NCBI GenBank assembly: GCA_946480515.1
Contig: CAMLKX010000086.1
Location: forward strand, 1 to 7,793
From: an uncultured Sphingomonadaceae bacterium
GTDB taxonomy: Bacteria > Pseudomonadota > Alphaproteobacteria > Sphingomonadales > Sphingomonadaceae
Length of the DNA: 7,793 nt
Direction of reading: 5' to 3'
Shown here one piece after another: positions 4,133 through 7,793 of the stretch. Below the pieces are notes generated by a model, which saw only the letters and a program-made list of their open reading frames with translations, did no database searches and had not been told where the DNA came from. How positions within the stretch are numbered: the stretch's first letter is position 1; every line of letters starts with the position of its first letter. Position numbers and translations under genes: made by a program.

Positions 4133-7100
4133 TCGTTATTGGCCAGGCGGCGGAGTTCGACTATTCCGGAAGTCAGGCGGTCAAGGCCCTGAAATCCGAG
4201 GGCTATCGGGTGATCGTGGTCAACTCGAACCCGGCCACGATCATGACCGATCCGGAGCTGGCGGACGCGACCTACATCGAGCCGATCACGCCGGAGGTGG
4301 TCGCGAAGATCATCGAGGCGGAGAAACCGGACGCGCTGCTGCCGACGATGGGCGGGCAGACCGCGCTCAATACTGCGCTCGCCCTGCACAAGGACGGCAC
4401 GCTCGAGCGGCTGGGGGTCGAACTGATCGGCGCCAACGCCGAGGCGATCGAGAAGGCCGAGGACCGGCAGAAGTTCCGCGACGCGATGGACCGGATCGGC
4501 CTTGAAAGTCCGAAGTCGGCAATCGTCCACACCATGGAAGAGGCCGCAGCGGCGCTCGATACGGTCGGCTTGCCCGCGGTGATCCGCCCCAGCTTCACGC
4601 TCGGCGGGACGGGCGGCGGAATCGCCTACAATCGTGAGGAATATGAGGCGATCGTCCGCTCCGGTTTAGAAGCGTCCCCGACCACCGAGGTGCTGATCGA
4701 CGAGAGCGTCGTCGGCTGGAAGGAATATGAGATGGAGGTGGTGCGCGATCGCGCCGACAACGCCATCATCATCTGCTCGATCGAGAATGTGGACCCGATG
4801 GGGGTCCACACCGGCGATTCCATCACCGTCGCCCCAGCATTGACGCTGACCGACAAGGAATATCAGCGGATGCGCTCGGCCTCGATCGCGGTGCTGCGGG
4901 AAATCGGCGTTGAAACAGGCGGTTCGAACGTTCAGTTCGCAATTGATCCGAAGACCGGACGAATGGTCGTCATTGAGATGAACCCGCGCGTGTCGCGGTC
5001 ATCTGCACTGGCGTCCAAGGCGACCGGCTTCCCGATCGCCAAGGTCGCCGCCAAGCTGGCGGTTGGCTACACGCTCGACGAGATCGCCAACGACATCACC
5101 GGCGGCGCAACCCCGGCCAGCTTCGAGCCGACGATCGACTATGTCGTCACCAAGATCCCGCGCTTCACGTTCGAAAAGTTCAAGGGCGCCAACGCCAATC
5201 TGTCGACCGCGATGAAATCGGTCGGCGAGGTGATGGCGATCGGCCGTAACTTCGCCGAAAGCCTGCAAAAGGCGCTGCGTGGTCTCGAAATCGGGCTTTG
5301 CGGGCTCGACCGCATTCGCAGTCTCGAAAATGCAACTGCCACCGACATCGAAACCGCTCTTGCGACACCGACACCCGACCGGCTGCTGGTTGCCGCCGAA
5401 GCGCTACGCTACGGCTTCACGCCGCAGCGCATCAATGAGATCGCGGGCTTCGATCCCTGGTTCATCGAGCGGCTGGCCGAAATCGTTGCGGCCGAGGAGC
5501 AGGTCCGCGATCAGGGCTTGCCGAACGAAGCGGCGGGACTGCGCCGGCTGAAGTCGATGGGCTTCTCTGATGCGCGCCTGGCACAGCTTGCGCTCCGCTC
5601 GGCTCACTCGAACCGGGAGATGGGCGAACTCGCTGCCGGTGGCGGAGGGGTCGTGCATGATGCGCTTCGGGCGATGACCGGTGGAGTGACCGCTGCCGAG
5701 GTCCGTGCCCATCGTGAGCGTCTTGGCGTGCGTCCCGTGTTCAAGCGAATCGACAGTTGCGCGGCCGAATTCGAGGCCACAACGCCTTACCTCTATTCGA
5801 CCTACGAAGCGCCGCTGTTCGATGAGGCCGAGGACGAAGCCGCGGTATCCGACCGCCGCAAGGTGGTGATCCTCGGTGGTGGACCAAACCGGATCGGGCA
5901 GGGGATCGAGTTCGACTACTGCTGCTGCCACGCCGCCTTCGCGCTGCGCGAAACCGGGGTCGAAACCATCATGATCAACTGCAATCCGGAGACGGTGTCC
6001 ACCGATCCGGATACGTCCGACCGCCTCTATTTCGAGCCGCTGACCGCGGAAGACGTGCTGGAAATCATCCGCGCCGAGGCTCAGTCGGGCGAGATCGCGG
6101 GCGTCATTGTCCAGCTTGGCGGGCAAACCCCCCTCAAGCTTGCCGCTGAGTTGCAAGCGGCGGGGATCCCGATCCTTGGCACATCACCTGATAGCATCGA
6201 CCTCGCGGAAGATCGCGAGCGCTTTGCCGCACTCGTCAACAAGCTCGGCCTACAGCAGCCCGCCAACGGCATCGCCCGCAGCCGGGACGAAGCGCTCAGC
6301 GTCGCGCAACGGATCGGCTATCCCGTGCTGCTGCGGCCGTCCTATGTGCTGGGCGGGCGAGCGATGGAGGTGGTCGAGACCCCCGAACAGCTCGACCATT
6401 ACATCCAGACTGCAGTGGAAGTGTCGGGCAGCAGTCCAGTGCTGATCGACCGCTACCTTCGCGATGCGGTCGAGGTCGACGTTGATGCCATCTGTGACGG
6501 AACTGACGTCGTCGTCGCCGGAATCCTGCAGCATATCGAGGAAGCCGGCGTTCATTCCGGCGACAGCGCCTGCTCAATCCCGCCATACAGCCTGACCGCA
6601 GCGACCGTCGCGGAGATTGAACGGCAAACCCAGTCGCTTGCTCTCGCCCTTAACGTGCGCGGCCTGATGAACGTGCAATATGCGGTGAAGGACGGTCAGG
6701 TGTACCTGATTGAGGTGAATCCGCGCGCCAGCCGCACCGTCCCATTCGTTGCGAAGGCAATCGGACAGCCCGTCGCCAAGATCGCTGCCCGGGTCATGGC
6801 TGGAGAACAGCTGGCGACCTTCGGCACGATCAGCCGGGAGATCGGCCACATCGCCGTCAAGGAATCCGTTTTCCCATTTGCCCGCTTCCCCGGAACCGAC
6901 CCGGTCCTCGGTCCGGAAATGAAGAGCACCGGAGAAGTCATGGGAATCTCCAGTGATTTTGACATTGCCTTTGCCAAGTCCCAGCTCGGCAGCGGGATCC
7001 TGCTTCCGGACCGAGGGACGGCGTTCGTTTCCGTCAAGGATAGCGACAAGGATCATATCGTTCCGGCGGTCGAGCAGCTGATCGAGCTTGGCTTCTCGGT

Positions 7101-7413
7101 GATCGCCACCGGCGGAACGGCTGCGCACCTGCGGGCGCGGGGCCTCGAGGTCGAACAGGTCAACAAGGTTGCGCAAGGCCGACCGCACATTGTCGACCGC
7201 ATGCTCGACGGGGACGTGCACCTGGTGTTCAACACGACCGAAGGCTGGCAGTCGCTCAAAGACAGTCAGGCCATCCGCGCAACCGCGCTCAATCGCAAGA
7301 TTCCCTACTTCACCACGGCGGCGGCAAGCGTCGCGGTGGTTCGGGCGATAGCGGCGCTGCGCGGGCACGCGCTTGAAGTGCGCTCCCTTCAATCCTATTA
7401 TTCGGCAGCCTGA
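4081..7413 (+). CDS. carB: Carbamoyl-phosphate synthase large subunit
   Basis: CarB uses two ATP and bicarbonate plus ammonia from CarA to make carbamoyl phosphate. The 1110-residue product has both ATP-grasp halves. The first (about 1-400) shows [12 protein letters not shown] from Arg169 and the metal ligands Gln285, Glu299 and Asn301. An oligomerisation region runs from about 400 to 590. The second half starts at [20 protein letters not shown] (594 onward), with [11 protein letters not shown] from Arg752 and ligands Gln866, Glu878 and Asn880. The C-terminal MGS-like allosteric domain (about 980-1110) contains [11 protein letters not shown] and ends [18 protein letters not shown]. Residue numbering of the first half matches the Escherichia coli enzyme through Asn301. 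Length is normal for alphaproteobacteria, and no frameshift or missing key residue is seen. Its first 52 bases are duplicated upstream around a DUF559 cassette, which separates it from carA and may change its expression. Confidence 0.98.
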   Translation: MPKRTDISSILIIGAGPIVIGQAAEFDYSGSQAVKALKSEGYRVIVVNSNPATIMTDPELADATYIEPITPEVVAKIIEAEKPDALLPTMGGQTALNTALALHKDGTLERLGVELIGANAEAIEKAEDRQKFRDAMDRIGLESPKSAIVHTMEEAAAALDTVGLPAVIRPSFTLGGTGGGIAYNREEYEAIVRSGLEASPTTEVLIDESVVGWKEYEMEVVRDRADNAIIICSIENVDPMGVHTGDSITVAPALTLTDKEYQRMRSASIAVLREIGVETGGSNVQFAIDPKTGRMVVIEMNPRVSRSSALASKATGFPIAKVAAKLAVGYTLDEIANDITGGATPASFEPTIDYVVTKIPRFTFEKFKGANANLSTAMKSVGEVMAIGRNFAESLQKALRGLEIGLCGLDRIRSLENATATDIETALATPTPDRLLVAAEALRYGFTPQRINEIAGFDPWFIERLAEIVAAEEQVRDQGLPNEAAGLRRLKSMGFSDARLAQLALRSAHSNREMGELAAGGGGVVHDALRAMTGGVTAAEVRAHRERLGVRPVFKRIDSCAAEFEATTPYLYSTYEAPLFDEAEDEAAVSDRRKVVILGGGPNRIGQGIEFDYCCCHAAFALRETGVETIMINCNPETVSTDPDTSDRLYFEPLTAEDVLEIIRAEAQSGEIAGVIVQLGGQTPLKLAAELQAAGIPILGTSPDSIDLAEDRERFAALVNKLGLQQPANGIARSRDEALSVAQRIGYPVLLRPSYVLGGRAMEVVETPEQLDHYIQTAVEVSGSSPVLIDRYLRDAVEVDVDAICDGTDVVVAGILQHIEEAGVHSGDSACSIPPYSLTAATVAEIERQTQSLALALNVRGLMNVQYAVKDGQVYLIEVNPRASRTVPFVAKAIGQPVAKIAARVMAGEQLATFGTISREIGHIAVKESVFPFARFPGTDPVLGPEMKSTGEVMGISSDFDIAFAKSQLGSGILLPDRGTAFVSVKDSDKDHIVPAVEQLIELGFSVIATGGTAAHLRARGLEVEQVNKVAQGRPHIVDRMLDGDVHLVFNTTEGWQSLKDSQAIRATALNRKIPYFTTAAASVAVVRAIAALRGHALEVRSLQSYYSAA

Positions 7414-7498
7414 GGGCTGATTTCCCGTTAGTCTGGCCAATCGCACCGCCGTCCGGCGCGGAGCGCTCAACCAGAAATTTTTCTCAGAAGGGTTCGCA

Positions 7499-7793
7499 AT
7501 GGCGAGTGCCGACAAGGTGCCGATGCTGGCCGAAGGCCACCGCAAGCTTCAGGACGAGGTCAAGCATCTCAAGACCGTCGAACGTCCCGCAGTGATCGAG
7601 GCGATCGAGGAAGCGCGCGCTCATGGCGATCTCAGCGAGAATGCGGAATATCACGCCGCCAAGGAGCGCCAGGGCCAGATCGAAGCGACCATCGGCGTGC
7701 TGGAGGATCTGCTCTCCCGCGCGATGATCATCGATCCGACCACGCTGTCGGGCGACAAGGTCGTCTTCGGTGCGACCGTCGAGTTGATCGACG
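7499..7793 (+). CDS. greA: Transcription elongation factor GreA, N-terminal 98 residues (3' end beyond the window)
   Basis: GreA rescues backtracked RNA polymerase by stimulating transcript cleavage through the secondary channel. The visible part begins [21 protein letters not shown] and continues with the N-terminal coiled coil. The signature [21 protein letters not shown] contains Asp44 and Glu47, the acidic tip residues that act at the polymerase active site. [11 protein letters not shown] at the edge starts the C-terminal globular domain. Family length is about 158, so roughly 60 residues lie outside. ATG 7499 is preferred because AAGGG at 7488-7492 precedes it by 6 bases; Met9 is a less likely alternative. 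The 85-base gap after carB shows only a short GC-rich hairpin near 7446-7461 without an adjoining T-run, so read-through from carB remains possible. Confidence 0.95.
   Translation, partial: MASADKVPMLAEGHRKLQDEVKHLKTVERPAVIEAIEEARAHGDLSENAEYHAAKERQGQIEATIGVLEDLLSRAMIIDPTTLSGDKVVFGATVELID

Noticed and set aside
7446..7480. Terminator between carB and greA
   Set aside because: The hairpin is short with a tight loop, and the nearest T-run is about 15 bases further on, so it does not form a convincing terminator.
5404..7545. Two long antisense open frames (5404-6156 and 6574-7545) opposite carB
   Set aside because: They mirror the codon structure of carB, contain no known domains, and the second runs across the carB end and the greA start. 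They are treated as non-coding shadows.

Overview
The window looks like a chromosomal housekeeping segment of a high-GC alphaproteobacterium, most likely a sphingomonad. This rests on the protein style of DnaG, CarA and CarB, on the gene order (dnaG and yqeY divergent from carA, then carB and greA), and on abundant CCCTCTCCC/GGGAGAGGG hairpin repeats. No taxonomic search was possible, so the assignment is inference.

Layout. On the minus strand, yqeY (820-1275) is followed with a 4-base overlap by the 5' part of dnaG (1-823, running off the left edge). A short divergent region (1276-1422) carries a candidate promoter. On the plus strand come carA (1423-2601), two small unrecognised exported or membrane-anchored proteins (2603-3061 and 3058-3519), an inserted cassette (3571-4080), carB (4081-7413) and the start of greA (7499 to the right edge).

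CarA (glutaminase subunit) and CarB (synthetase subunit) together make carbamoyl phosphate for pyrimidines and arginine. carA and the two small genes are tightly packed, with 1-base spacing then a 4-base overlap. The last small gene ends in TGATG, whose ATG begins an exact-looking carB start that breaks off after 52 bases. The ancestral arrangement was therefore probably carA-orf-orf-carB in one coupled operon.

The most interesting region is 3519-4132. A 510-bp cassette encoding a DUF559 (Vsr-like, PD-(D/E)XK-fold) endonuclease-like protein on the minus strand sits between two 52-bp copies of the first bases of carB (50/52 identical). The downstream copy belongs to the intact carB; the upstream copy is an orphan remnant. 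The cassette ends in inverted copies of a modular GC-rich hairpin repeat (27 bp, 24 identical). These repeats also supply the nuclease gene's ribosome-binding site and stop codon, and a new Shine-Dalgarno sequence for carB. This looks like a small nuclease-encoding mobile unit that enters a conserved gene while regenerating its 5' end. The mobility and mechanism are inference; the sequence arrangement is directly visible.
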